A DNA stretch of 64,000 bases, from contig NC_135223.1 of the NCBI RefSeq assembly GCF_052324685.1, positions 9,272,903 to 9,336,902 on the forward strand. Direction: 5' to 3'. Source of the stretch: Brachyhypopomus gauderio. Lineage: Eukaryota > Chordata > Actinopteri > Gymnotiformes > Hypopomidae. Shown here one piece after another: positions 37,001 to 49,035 of the stretch. Below the pieces are notes generated by a model. The model did not search any database. It was not told the DNA's origin and saw only the letters and a list, made by a program, of their open reading frames with translations. How positions within the stretch are numbered: the stretch's first letter is position 1; each line of letters begins with the position of its first letter. Made by a program: the position numbers and the translations under genes.

Positions 37001-40000
37001 CTGTAAGTAGTTAAGGATGTAGTTAAGGGTCAGGGGGGCGGGTCCTACCTGACACTGCGGAGGAAGAGTCTTGGGCTCAGGGTGACTCAGAATGCCACCA
37101 GGCTGAAACCGAGCCGTCCTGCTCCTATTAATAAACACGTTCCACGCTATGTAGGGCAGGTGGGAGGAGAGAGCTGGGGGACAGGAACACAACCACACAC
37201 ACACACACACACACACATACTCTAAGGAGGTCTGGGGCAGGATGGAAATAGGCTAACTGTGTCCTGTCATTTCCTTGCTGAAAGATGTGCTTCAGATATA
37301 TTTATTCTAACGGATACATTGTACAAAGCACATTCATTAATTATCATTGATATTTCTATGGCAGGGGCATCTAAGAATGACACGTAGTCTACAAGATATG
37401 TAATCTGGGAACAAAATAGTGATGAAAGCATTCGATCTGTTCATGGTGCTAAGAGGACCGTAATCCAGTTGGTGAACTCTGCACTATTTCTGTAGTTCAA
37501 AGAACAAGCAGCGTGTTGACAGTACACAGCAAACCACGCTCCGAAATTAAAAGCCCTGTAAATATTTCTTGTGAAAACATTGTATGCGATCGGTGTTTGC
37601 ATAACCTCAGTACAGTTCAGTGTAGTATCCCACTTCTTTGGAGAAGTCCTGCCTGAAATCACGTAGAAAACGTGGAATACACACACCATTGCTTTCCAGT
37701 AGCAACACGTGCAGAAAGTGCCTGAAAAGAAAAACCTGTTATGTTGTTTTCATGCCGTTTGACCTCTTTACTGACAAATCTGTGGTTTTGCATTTAAAAA
37801 AAGAAAATGCTGAATTTGTGTCAGAATTTATGTTTGTGGTGTTTATTTTGTCAGGACCAGGCACAAAATAAATACCAATAAAGAACATTTTGGCATATCT
37901 GCGTGTTGTAATTGAGCAGTAATGCTGTGTGTTGTATCTCGATTTTCCATGAATTCCTTTTTATAGTAGCAGTGTGACACAACTCATTAAATACTAACAC
38001 ACGATATTTTTGATCATTTTATTTTGCTAAATTAACAGCAAACTGTTTTGCATATATAGTACATGGATCTCCATTAAGAAATTCACTTCAAATAGAATTT
38101 GTCTAGCGAGAAATTAACAAAAGATTGTGAATTCAGGCTTTGAAGGTCAGTTCGCCGCGCCCCCCGCCCCGCAAACACATGCACACGCACACACCCCATC
38201 TGCTCCGTAAACAAAGACAGCATGTGCTGATGTTCTCCAACAGTCTGTGCAGTCTGAGGATTGGAGACCCCTGTCATCTCTCACGCCCCCTTCTGTGATC
38301 ACGTCTTTCACTTGTCTCATTTTGTTACTCTTAAGAAGTACGTTTTTATCTGCGTCGAGGACGATTTTGTGTTCTAGAAGGGGCTTTTTAACATTCACTT
38401 TCTAACGTTTCTTTCTTCAGGTATTTTTGAGACCTCATTTTAACTACAACCCTGATGCAGACAATCTGATCCCCTGTAAAGAGGCAGGGCTGGCCTTCTC
38501 CAAAGGAGAAATCCTTCACATAGTGAACAGGGAGGACCCCAACTGGTGGCAGGTGTGTAGCACGCCTACATTTCAGAAGCTTTGTGTTGTAGTTTGTTAT
38601 AGTATGAGCTGACATAGATCAACCAAATACATAAAATTATTAATGACACTTCCAGAATTGTCAAATTTATTTTCAGATCAACAAGTGAAATTGGGGGAAT
38701 CTAATACAAACAGCATGTAAGAGTGTATGTGGTGCTGGTGGTTGATAAGAGGTGTTTGTCTCTTAGGCCTGCAGTGTTGTTGGTGGTAGCACTGGCCTCA
38801 TTCCAAGTCAGTATTTGGAGGAGAAGAGGAAAGCGTTTGTACGGAGAGACTGGGACGGGTCAGGTACGGTGTGAACATCTGCCCCTCACATCTGTGATCG
38901 CGGGGGAATCACCTGTGGTCACCTGTTGCTCTGCTGGACTGCAGCGTTCTGCGTGAGGCGGCTCTAGATCTGGGTCTCTCTTTAATTCCAGGAATCCTCT
39001 GTGGGCCAATAACTGGGAAAAGGAAGAAAAAGAAAATGATGTACCTGACAGCAAAGAATGCAGGTTGGCACGGCTCAAGATCCTTCTCCTCTTTTCTCCT
39101 CTTTTCTCCTCTTTTCTCCTCTTTTCTCCTCTGCCGTCATCCTTCTCCATTCCTCTTAATAACACCTATTTCTCCATGATGTCCCGCTCTCAGAATTTGA
39201 TCGGCACGAGCTGCAGATCTACGAGGAGGTGACCCGGATGCCTCCGTTCCAGAGGAAGACGCTGGTCCTGATCGGTGCTCAGGGCGTGGGCCGCCGGAGC
39301 CTGAAGAACAGACTCATAGTGCTCAACCCTCTGCGCTTTGGCACCACTGTACCCTGTGAGTCCATAAGCCCCGCCCACACCTCATCACCACACACACACC
39401 ACTGTACCCTGTGAGTCCATAAGCCCCGCCCACACCTCATCACCACACACACACCACTGTACCCTGTGAGTCCATAAGCCCCGCCCACACCTCATCACCA
39501 CACACACCACTGTACCCTGTGAGTCCACGAACCCACCTACACCTCATCACCACACCCACGTATGCAGTCACGCATAAGCCCCGCTCACGTCTCATCACCA
39601 CACACACACCTATTCACTCGCGCATAAGCCTCGCCCACGCCTCATCACCACACACACCTATGCAGTCGCGCATAAGCCCCGCCCACGCCTCATCACCACA
39701 CACACCTATTCACTCACGCATAAGCCCCGCCTACGCCTCATCGCCACACACACCTATTCACTCGCCCATAAGCCCCGCCCACGCCTCATCACCACACACA
39801 CCTATTCACTCGCCCATAAGCCCCGCCCATGCCTTATCACCACACACACCTATTCACTCGCCCATAAGCCCCGCCCATGCCTTATCACCACACACACCTA
39901 TTCACTCGCCCATAAGCCCCGCCCATGCCTTATCACCACACACACCTATTCACTCGCCCATAAGCCCCGCCCACGCCTCATCACCACACACACCTATTCA

Positions 40001-41022
40001 CTCGCCCATAAGCCCCGCCCACGCCTCATCACCACACACACCTATTCACTCGCCCATAAGCCCCGCCCACGCCTCATCACCACACACATCTCAGCAATCT
40101 CCCACAAACTCCGCCCACTCCGCCACACATCTGAGAGCTCGCACATGAGTCTCCTTGGCGTGTGTGGCTGGGACGGTCACGAGCGCTGCAGTGTTTGGTA
40201 ATGTTGAGTAACTCAGCCCCTGGTCTCCCCCCTTTGTATCTCTCTAAGTCACGTCCCGGCGGCCCCGTGAAGAGGAGAAGGACGGCCAATCGTACCGCTT
40301 CGTCTCTCGAGACGAGATGGAGAAGGACGTTAAGGCCGGCCGCTACCTCGAGCACGGCGAATACGACGGCAACCTGTACGGCACCAAGATCGACTCCATC
40401 CACGAGGTGGTTCACATGGGCCGCACGTGCATCCTAGACGTGAACCCGCAGGTGCGTGCGCCCGCAGTGGGGGGACAGCCGCGTGTGCCTACCCTGCTTT
40501 CCCCATCGATGCTTAATGTTCCAGTGAAAATGAGGAATCCTTTGTATTTATTTATCCTTTGTATTTTTCATGAATATGGGTGTGCCAGGCACTGAAGGTG
40601 CTGCGGACAGCAGAGTTCATGCCCTTCGTGGTGTTCATCGCTGCTCCAGAGCTCGAGACACTAAGGTCCATGCACAAGGCTGTGGTGGATGCAGGGATCA
40701 CCACCAAACTCCTCACGGTGAGCCTCCACTCTTCAACCCCCTCCTGCTCCTCAGCCTCCTGCTAGATGTTTGCCTGCTGAGACACCGCCTCTTAGACAAC
40801 TCAAATGTAACTGGCATTTTGCGGCGCTGTCTTTGTCACTGGCAGGAAACGGACTTGAAGAAAACTGTGGACGAGAGCGCCCGGATCAAGCGGGCGTACA
40901 GCCATTACTTTGACTTCACAATAGTGAACGATAATCTGGATAAGGCCTTTGAGAAACTGCAGGCGGCCGTGGAGCAGCTGTGCTCCGAGCCTCAATGGGT
41001 ACCAATTAACTGGGTTTACTGA
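34078..41022 (+). CDS. pals2: PALS2 / MPP6, MAGUK p55 scaffold protein, 11 coding exons
   Basis: PALS2 is a membrane-associated guanylate kinase homologue. It binds LIN7 and cell-adhesion partners at lateral membranes and acts as a polarity scaffold. Exons: 34078-34194 (within exon 34076-34194), 34687-34839, 35431-35580, 36519-36746, 38421-38552, 38767-38863, 38992-39063, 39194-39355, 40249-40451, 40589-40717, 40846-41022. They total 1,620 nt, or 539 aa (human 540). The start [20 protein letters not shown] is at the family position. L27 repeats cover about 1-110, PDZ 141-210 ([19 protein letters not shown]), SH3 217-290 (HFNYNPD..NWW), a basic [10 protein letters not shown] hook about 303-312, and GK about 335-530. 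The P-loop equivalent GAQGVGRRS lacks the lysine of true kinases, so the GK domain is a binding module. The end QWVPINWVY matches the family. Tandem arrays begin at the donors of the second and eighth coding exons, and a CpG island lies 6 kb upstream. Confidence 0.96.
34843..35131. repeat. 20-bp minisatellite starting at a pals2 splice donor
   Basis: About 14 copies of cagacatccagtctccacag begin 3 bases after the GT of the second coding exon's donor (34,840). The first five units read catcc and the rest caccc. The array is open in all three plus frames and several minus frames, which creates spurious ORFs of 140-212 codons. Confidence 0.96.
37193..37218. repeat. (CA)n microsatellite
   Basis: About 12 CA repeats in the intron after the PDZ exon of pals2. 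The rest of that intron (36,747-38,420) has no recognisable element beyond short polypurine and CpG-rich patches near 38,155. Confidence 0.9.
39084..39132. repeat. 10-bp pyrimidine tandem repeat
   Basis: Five copies of ttttctcctc sit in the 130-base intron between the seventh and eighth coding exons of pals2, about 60 bases before the acceptor. They make a very long polypyrimidine region. Confidence 0.9.
39343..39530. repeat. 55-bp tandem repeat duplicating a pals2 splice donor
   Basis: The last 13 coding bases of the eighth coding exon plus its donor (accactgtaccct|gtgagt) are part of a unit repeated four times. The donor copies begin at 39,356, 39,411, 39,466 and 39,519 (spacing 55, 55 and 53). 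Only the first keeps the MAGUK reading frame into the next exon. The downstream copies shift frame or meet a stop. Confidence 0.92.
39560..40090. repeat. 48-bp minisatellite in pals2 GK-region intron
   Basis: About 10 copies of a 48-bp unit containing cataagccccgcccacgcct and catcaccacacacacc with ctattcactcgc. It shares the ataagccccgcccac and catcaccacacac cores with the 55-bp donor-containing repeat just upstream, so one probably gave rise to the other. A period of 48 keeps a frame open and yields a spurious 209-codon ORF of 16-residue repeats. Confidence 0.94.
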
Positions 41023-44000
41023 ACGGTACAGCGGACCACAGGCTCCTTCATCACCATCGTCATCATCGCTGGTGTCATGGACCACGGCAGGACCGACAGT
41101 GACCAGGGGGTCAGTTCCTGGCTCAGAGGTCCCACCCTGCTATGCAAAGCTACACCTACGAGAAACTGGAGGGAACTGTACTTATTTATTGACAAGGATT
41201 TATTGTTTTCTACCAGCAGAGTACATTTTAAGGCGTCACGTTTCCTTACGATATATACAAACTGTGTATTTCCAGGTTGGTTTAAAAACCTTTGAGCATA
41301 CAATGTTTCTGATTGTAATTCTGGAGATCACATGGATTCTCCACTGCTGGTCCCATCTGACTCATCCCTGTAATGATATCTAGTAATGATATGTAGTCTA
41401 CGTTCTTGCAAAGGTCAGCAGCGGTGTTCATGGTGAAGACCCATTACAGCTAAAGCACAAAAATGCCCTTGTGGGAGGGGGTGGGTGAGGGGTGCTATTT
41501 TACACACTGAGTCTTTGGTGAAAGAGGTAGCACAACCTGGTGGACTGGGAGCTCAGCACTGTGAGTTTGGGAGTCAGAATGTTCCCATATTAACAGCAGC
41601 AGCACAGTATTCATCTCAGTGCCTTTGGAAAGGCAATGCAATATTAAGTTAGAATGTAACCTTGTGTACAGTCACTTTGTTCATCCATAGTAAGTGGATC
41701 TAAAGACCAGGTTTATCACTAGGGTTAGTAGGCTGTACATTTACCACGACTATAACTCGTTTGTCTTTGCTGTGTTTGGATGTCTACGTGTGAGGCAGCG
41801 TCTCCACGCCACCCTACACCTCCTGGCCTGTGTGCCAATCTCAGACTGTTCACGTTTCACCTGCACACCAGGCGTTTCTTCAGGCTTCAGACTGAAGCGC
41901 ACACTGATGACCCAGCAGGGCGCGTGTAATGATCTTAATGTACTGGGATTAATGGGATAAAGCCTTTTGTTTTATGTTTTTGTTTATTTTTTAAAGAGAT
42001 TGTGTAACAAATGTGACCCTTCCGTTTGTGAAATATCGGCCGATGCCGACTGTGATCATGGGAAAGTGTCACTTCGGCTACCGTGTGATCCGAGACGTAC
42101 AGGATAAACAGCTAGCAATGTAAGGACCGTTCTGGCAGAACCGGGTCGGCGTAGCATCGGTCGGTCCATCAATCACACGTGGGTGATCTTCCCCTGCCGA
42201 GCTCGCGTGTCTGAAACCAGACGCTGAGCGTCCACAGCCCTGCGGAGGCGTGTGTGCCCCCAGCTCCGGCGCAGCCCCTTACCTCACAGCACCAGGTAAG
42301 CAGAACGGGCTTATGTTGGAGCAAACACAGCGTGTGGTGCGGCAGGCCCTCAGGAAGATGAGAACTCCTAGACACACCGTCCCCCCCCCCAAGTCTCTGT
42401 GGTGTTTTTATCTGTTATATACAGCTACATATATATTTTACAATAATGAAACCTGTATTTTTGACATTTAAACAATTGCCCATTAAATTAATCTGACTTT
42501 TACTACCACTGCATGGTAAGTGTGGGTTTGTGACTGATTTATAACTGCATATATTATTAATGCCTGTGGAAGACCAGAAAATGTATATTTGAAGATTAAG
42601 CTATTTTGGCTAACATGGGAGAGAACTGACGGTATTTATGAAATTCGGTATTCCTATATTGCCCTTCAGACATATAATAATTATATTAATGACACAATGG
42701 CACAAGATCAGTATAAGAATATAATTAGGATTTGATTGACTTCAACTCCCTATAATGAGACTATAATCATTAGGGTTTGATCTCAATCACTATCTTTAGT
42801 CCTTTCTTAGTCATACAGTCAAATGATCACTCAACTGAAAACTGAAATATAAAGTATAATAAAGATAATACAGCAAAAGAATTAGGATGTGACTGACCTG
42901 AGATCATTATACTGTATTTGCAGTTCTGCTCAGGTGTATAAACACACTCGACTGACCATAGATCAGTGTCTATTCTCCCGCAGTCATCCAGGACCAGTGG
43001 TAATTGCCTAACCAGAACAATATTCTTATAGTACCCTTAAGCCATATAATTACTCAGTAACGAATGACACAAAATCACCCTCCCCACACACAATTACAAT
43101 GAGTGACCCAGTTCAATGCTCTTAATTATATAATCAAACTTACTATGAAAAACTACTGTTTATTATTCTTATAACACCCCACAAAATAGGTATTAAGGTA
43201 TGACTGCACGATTGACTCATCTTCAGTATTCATACAGCCTGTCAGCCATCTAATCCAGAACGACACCTGCCACCTGCCTACATTTATTTTTTTATTAGTT
43301 CAAAGCAGTTTCTGGTTCAGTCATCTGTAATGATGGACCATTGGATACTGACATATCCAAGTTCAGTTTTGCAAAGTTCTCTGGTCTGATAGTATAGGGA
43401 AGCTTGTATGAATGTTGCTGAAGCTTTGGAGACCAGCAAAATATGGCATGGGGGTGAAACTCCCCGTCCAATAGGGGTTTCAAAACGTTTGACACCACCT
43501 TGTGAGCTGTAAGAGGCAGTAATATCCATGGTCATCATTTTATTGGAAAACAAAAGTATGTAAAATGTGGAGGTAACAAGGGGAATTCAGTGTCAACACC
43601 TCAACCCACTGCTTGACTTGTTTGTCGAAATCAGTGGAACAGAATGTACTTTGCGGTTTTGAGCTTATGACTGCTGTAAATTCTGCAAACCACCAGATGG
43701 CAGTGTCCAGCTTTCAGTGCTTTTGTGCGTTGAATCTTTAACCTTCGGGAAGAAACCTGAAATGTTTCCTGATTCTTTTTCTGTGCGTTACTAGAGATAG
43801 GGATCGATTCAAAGGTAACTAACTAACAATTTACTAATTACATTTTAGAACTTTATTTAAAAATATATATTTAAAAGAAGTATTTTATAGTATAAAATAT
43901 CACTATGAAGTCCTAACAAAATATAAAATAGATCTTAAAGCATCAAATTTACCAGATCTCGGTCATAAAGGTAGGAGTGTTTGCAATGTCTTTTACACTT

Positions 44001-44127
44001 GCTCATTATGTTAGTGGGACAATACTGAAGTTCATAGTCCATCACACAATTTCAAAGGTATGGTTATTGTCTTGGTCATGGCCATTGAAAGTACATTTTC
44101 TGATGTCGGTGTCCCCCTGAAATGGTT
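41023..44127. other. pals2 3' UTR and tail-to-tail gap with gsdme
   Basis: The DNA after the pals2 stop is AT-rich with no coding signal. Candidate pals2 poly(A) words are ATTAAA at 42,482 and AATAAA at 42,858. On the minus strand, gsdme candidates read as tttatt on the plus strand are at 43,852, 43,539 and 43,283. Two overlapping minus-strand ORFs at 43,553-43,295 are not recognisable proteins. The two genes converge here, so the UTRs may come close or overlap. Confidence 0.5.
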
Positions 44128-46319
44128 TCAGACAGGGGGAGCTAAAGAGGCAAGAGCGCTGATGGCAATGCACAGGATGAGTGGCATGTGTCCCTGCTGG
44201 CTGGTGACCCGGGCGCTGATGGAGTCTTCCTCTTTACTGAGCACCACATTAGAGCAACCAAAGAGCTCCACCACTTTGTGGTACATGTCCTCGTCTCCCA
44301 GAACAGCAAGTCTGGTGTCTTCCAAAGAACATTTCCTGTTTTCCACCACATGCTGCACCTGCAACACGCAGAACAGACCACTGAATCCACAGCACAAACA
44401 CATCGCTGAATAAGCTCGGAGCATCGTTTTATGGAATATACCGATCCACAGTGATTGTGTAGGCGAGACATGACTCACTAGATGGTGCAGTGCCTGTAAG
44501 GTGGGTGAACAGCAGCAGGACTCCAGCACGGACAAGGCTGAGTCACTCAGCTCTACAACACACATAGGAGAGGCGGGTGTTTTACACTGACGGTGCAACT
44601 TGTTAACAAGACACTTCTTGGTCAAGGAATAACATCTCTGTTTTCAAATGGTTTTGGGTTAGAGTAAGACAACCTTCCAACAGCTGATCTGCTGGTAGAA
44701 TAAAGCATTTCTTATCGTTTCTTAACGCACCCTCTAGAGCACTGGTGAGGATGTGGGTGGCGGTAATGACAGAGGGCTCGAGCGGTTTTCCAGAAGTTGT
44801 CCTGTCCGCCTGGACATCACCTGCACCTTTGTCCCCCTTCAACAGCTCTAGCGTGGTCTCCAATGCGGATCTCCAAGAGTGGACTTCATCAATGCTGCTG
44901 AGATCAGGCTCCTTCCCACAAGTCATATCCTCCAGCTGAAAGCCGATCAATAACCCATTCAAAACTATAAGATACATCAAGGGCTTCCGGTGTCAAAAGC
45001 AGCACTTTCTTGTACATACCAATGCAACAGCAAAGCTACAGCTCATGTACCTCCTATACTTTTATATATTAAATTTTACCTGTGGTTGACTGGTCCCGCC
45101 CACATTTGTTCACCTTACTAAACATATGGTCATTAGCCACACACTTCAATGCTACAAAGTGCTCTGCTCTGACTTACTGCACGGTCCAGTGCACTAATGG
45201 CCGAGCCGTCCTTCAGGAGGACGGAGATCTGCTGAAAGAGACAGGAGCGTGTGCTGGAAGGCAGCTCGGACAACACCGTAAACTGGGCCTGCAGGTTGTC
45301 CAACTCTGAGAGAGAAAGGACAGACACGCTGATGAGAAAATATTACTCTTTGCCCCCTGAGAGGTCAGGACTAAACCTGGCATTACATTATATTTTCCAT
45401 GTTAAAAACAATAATTGAAATTATGGCTACTACTGTAATTGTTAGTGCAACACGACACATAGAACTCGCTCTCTCAGGTGTGACTGTAGAACACCTGAAG
45501 GCCTGTAAGGTCTGCTTTATGAGGCAGCGTAGGGGCTACTGTCACTGGCAGAACAGAAATGCCACAGCAGGCATTTGGCGCCCAGGTTTTACCGTCCCGT
45601 AGCTGCTTGTTTGGAGGTTCGGGTGGAGTGCTGTAGACCACGTCCACGCTCTTCATCACACCATCGGTCTCAAACCCTCCAGGGTTGTGTGGCATCAGAC
45701 ACAGTTCTGGAGACACAAGACTGCAGTGGTGAGCCCGGGCCACACCATGTAGAGGCAGACAGCTACTGTCACTTTACACTCAAGTCCATATTGAATCAGC
45801 ATCACACTGCTTTATAGAACCGGTGGTCAGAAGCATCATAATAATAAATGTATAATAGCATATTTCCCAGTGCTCAATTCAACAGTTTATATTATTTGAG
45901 TTGAAACACACACTTTTAAAATGTACCAAACATTTTACCAGACTCAAAAATGTGACAGGGAAACTACATTCACCGAAATGACCCGTGCTCTTCACTCGGA
46001 GTTCAGTGATACTGTAAGCGAGGGCTGTATTGGCAGGGATTTCTACAGAAACGCTGCTTTCACACTGATGACTTCCATTCTTCACAGATACCTACAAAGG
46101 AGAGTTGAGAAGCACCATGAGAGATGTTCCAGTAAGGCATTAGATATCCAGCTCTAACCACCTTGTTACATTTGTGGCCACTCTCCATGACCCTGGCTGC
46201 CTGTCGCTGCTAAATGCATTCGCAAATTTTTTTATGAGCCATTGAATTGAATGGATTTAGTTTATTGGATTTACGCTGTAATTATTGCTGTATTTGTATT
46301 CGCTTGTCAAGGTTGTCCG

Positions 46320-46372
<53 letters not shown>

Positions 46373-48826
46373 AAACAGGAACTCAGTGCAGGGCATGGTT
46401 CCTTAAAATGTGAGTCAGACCTTTTTGTAGGTCTAAATGGGTTCCAGTAATTTTGTAGAAAACACTATTAAATCACATGATGCCCTCTCAGAGAGTTTTT
46501 CTGGTCTGACAATAACTGTAACCCCCTTATAAACGTCCACGTTCTGAAGAAAAACTGACGTAAAGCCAGAACTGCCTCGTGCTCATCTTGAACCCATCTA
46601 CCTGTGTGGTCAATAAGCACGATACTCTGAAACCCAGTGCGTCCTACCTGAATCTTTCTGGGGATGGTAAAGCCCAGAAAGGCACCGCACGAGCCCGTGT
46701 TGTGCACCACCTCACTTATGGTGCAAGGCTGTGTGGTGATGACACGCTCCTTCACCACGGCCAGCACCTCCCGCCGATTCTCCCGTGCCTGCTGGACCAG
46801 GGTGTGATTCAGGTCCAGAACCCTGCGACGGAGACGCCACTCAACAAAATCAACAGCGTTCCCTTTGAAGCTTTCTGTTTCTTTCATCAGATTGTATTTC
46901 TGTATGTTCTTACTACAATAATTAGATTCAACTGCATGTTGTTTATTTAGTTCTCTCTTGCTCAGTATTCGGTGGTTTTGATAGCATGAACCTGTGCCAG
47001 TTTGTGTTAGGGAATATACAGATAATCTGACCTACAGTATCCCAGATACAAAAGGACTGTTCAAATACATATATGGTGTATGCTATATGATGCAGGGACA
47101 CATATTAAGCAACGTAAATGTGTTTGCAATGCACATTCTATTAAGTATTCCAGTCTATTAGAGCTGTAATAGAGTAAAAATGCATTCTGTACATTTAGGC
47201 AAAATCAATACTTTACACCATGATGTACTACAGATAAACCGTGATTTTGTAGGGACAACACAAGTGAAACCAATCAGCGCCCAGACTAGCCACAGGCTTG
47301 ATAGTAGTTGCACCTTGCATTTCAGTTCATCAAACATTGACTCAGTTGCACAGACTACTTTCATGCATTATGTAAAGCATACGCAGCAAGATTTGCATTT
47401 GTTTCTTACCTACTACCATATAAATGTAACTGTTTTGGAATTCAATATAATATACATTAATTGCTCTTTTCTGTGTTGAACTTAAGTCTACACCAAAAAG
47501 GACACTAATAAGCAATTAGTGTACATCTGCCACACCGGAGCGGTAGTAGTTCTTTTCTTGTTACTCAGACAAGCTTAGATCAAGGACCATATTTTAACCA
47601 ATGCTCTGAAAAAGCCTTTCAGCAGGCTTACATTACCATCTTATTACTATCCAATTACCATCTAATTACCATCTATTCTAGAGACAGAACACTGCTGTGA
47701 AAGTAATACTCATCGAAAAGTAATACTTCATTCATCTAAATTCATTTCACATCCTGAAACCCTCAGCACATTTATTTGACTCTGTCCAGAACCTCAGCAA
47801 GGCCACAGTAGTGGTCTATGGTTCTGTTTTACAACAGAAGGCCACAGTAGTGGTCTATGGTTCTGTTTTACAACAGAAGGCCACAGTAGTGGTCTATGGT
47901 TCTGTTTTACAACAGAAGGCCACAGTAGTGGTCTATGGTTCTGTTTTACAACAGAAGGCCACAGTAGTGGTCTATGGTTCTGTTTTACAACAGAAGGCCA
48001 CAAGCCCCACCAAAGAACTATTAGAGATCTGGGGAACTAGACAAAAGAAAAAAAGTGTCACAAAAGTCAGAAAATGGGAAAATGGGAACTTTGCTTTTTC
48101 AACATTTTTGCGTAAGCACAACTGCATGAAAGCATTCTTACAACAAAAATAGCACGGCTTTTTCCACATAAATGCAATCTCATTTCCACGTTCACTTCCA
48201 CATGTGAGTGTCCACCTTCCTTTGTAAGTGATGGGATGTGTTTATGGATGTGCAAAGATCACAGTGTTTATGTTTCTCAAAACACTGTTTGCACATCATT
48301 CACTTACCTATCTTTAGAGTCATCTAGAAGTTTTTTAAGATCCATTTCCTGTTTTGTGAGTTCTCCAAACGAGGACGCTAGCTTAGATGAACCTTTACCT
48401 CCCATATTTATGTTTCCCGAGCCAAAGTCTGCTTCAGCTCCTCCACTGGTGTTACTTTGTAACGTACTGTTGTACTTCAGAAAGTCTGTCTCCATTACAG
48501 CTGTCCAAAGGAGTAACAGTTTAACTTTAATGACAGTGAATCTTTAAAAGACATCTAGCTGAATATTGGTAGGCAGTTAATTTACCAGTAGGATGCTCTG
48601 AAATCTGTTCTGTACCTGTGTCTATGTCCTTATCACCAACCAGTATGTCATTCAGTGTGAAATCTGTTGTTAGATACTTGGGCTGTTGCCAAAACCAGAA
48701 GGGCTTGCGCTTGATGACCAAGGACAGGAGCTCCAAGTTGTCCGACTCATTCAAGCGAAATACAGGGAGGAGACAACCGCCGGAGTCAATCTCAGTCACA
48801 AATCTAGTGGTTGCTTTGCCCAACAT
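44128..48826 (-). CDS. gsdme: Gasdermin E, 9 coding exons
   Basis: Gasdermin E is a cytosolic executioner of pyroptosis. Caspase-3-type cleavage frees an N-terminal domain that inserts into the plasma membrane as an oligomeric pore. Coding exons on the minus strand: 48826-48616, 48500-48308, 46822-46648, 46091-45974, 45706-45593, 45305-45178, 44935-44731, 44552-44479, 44358-44128. They sum to 1,449 nt, or 482 aa (human 496), with all phases closing. The start MLGKATTRFVTEIDSGG, then FWFWQQPKY and LTTDFTLNDIL, is typical of the family. The pore domain is about 1-240, the linker contains GGFETDG (residues 242-248), and the autoinhibitory domain runs to a hydrophobic end, LILCIAISALASLAPPV. FETD followed by Gly is the likely caspase site. 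Intron 2 carries a 39-bp minisatellite and intron 3 a (GT)n tract. Which teleost paralogue (gsdmea or gsdmeb) this is could not be decided. Confidence 0.93.
46319..46370. repeat. (GT)n microsatellite in gsdme intron
   Basis: About 25 perfect GT repeats in the intron between the third and fourth coding exons of gsdme, some 230 bases upstream of the latter in transcript sense. Confidence 0.95.
46823..47800. other. gsdme intron 2, no further gene
   Basis: AT-rich intronic DNA with no acceptable exon on either strand. The plus-strand ORF at 47,180-47,479 has no recognisable domain and no splice or promoter context. Confidence 0.45.
47801..48002. repeat. 39-bp minisatellite in gsdme intron
   Basis: Five nearly identical copies of gccacagtagtggtctatgg plus ttctgttttacaacagaag. 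Because 39 is a multiple of three, a 13-residue peptide repeat is open on both strands, but there is no coding context. Confidence 0.95.
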
Positions 48827-49035
48827 CTTTGTTTCGTGTAACAGTGTTCCTGTGACAACTACAAAATGGGACAAGAAATTATTGCATGTCTCAAACAACT
48901 TTATTACCGGTACCCAGAAAGCCAGCAACTAGCTAAAATGGGTAGCCAACAGCAAAAACATTGCTGTTCACAGTCACGTCGTCCGCGCTTCAAATCTGAG
49001 TGCGCCCATAAACGCAATATTACGGTATTCCTTTG
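48827..49035 (-). promoter_or_regulatory. gsdme 5' UTR and proximal promoter
   Basis: Upstream of the gsdme ATG the minus strand carries a possible acceptor (cattttgtag at about 48,860). A CpG-rich patch lies at 48,970-49,030 and includes gaagcgcggacgacgtgac. An AT/CG motif at 49,013-49,029 recurs in the 52.36 kb island. Either the 5' UTR is continuous or a short noncoding exon lies here; sequence alone does not decide. Confidence 0.4.

Noticed and set aside
39519..40148. 209-codon ORF with 16-residue repeats
   Set aside because: The 48-bp intronic minisatellite in pals2 keeps one frame open. There is no start context, and it lies between two well-supported GK-domain exons.
46579..46950. 123-codon plus-strand ORF
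   Set aside because: Antisense of a gsdme coding exon (46,822-46,648).
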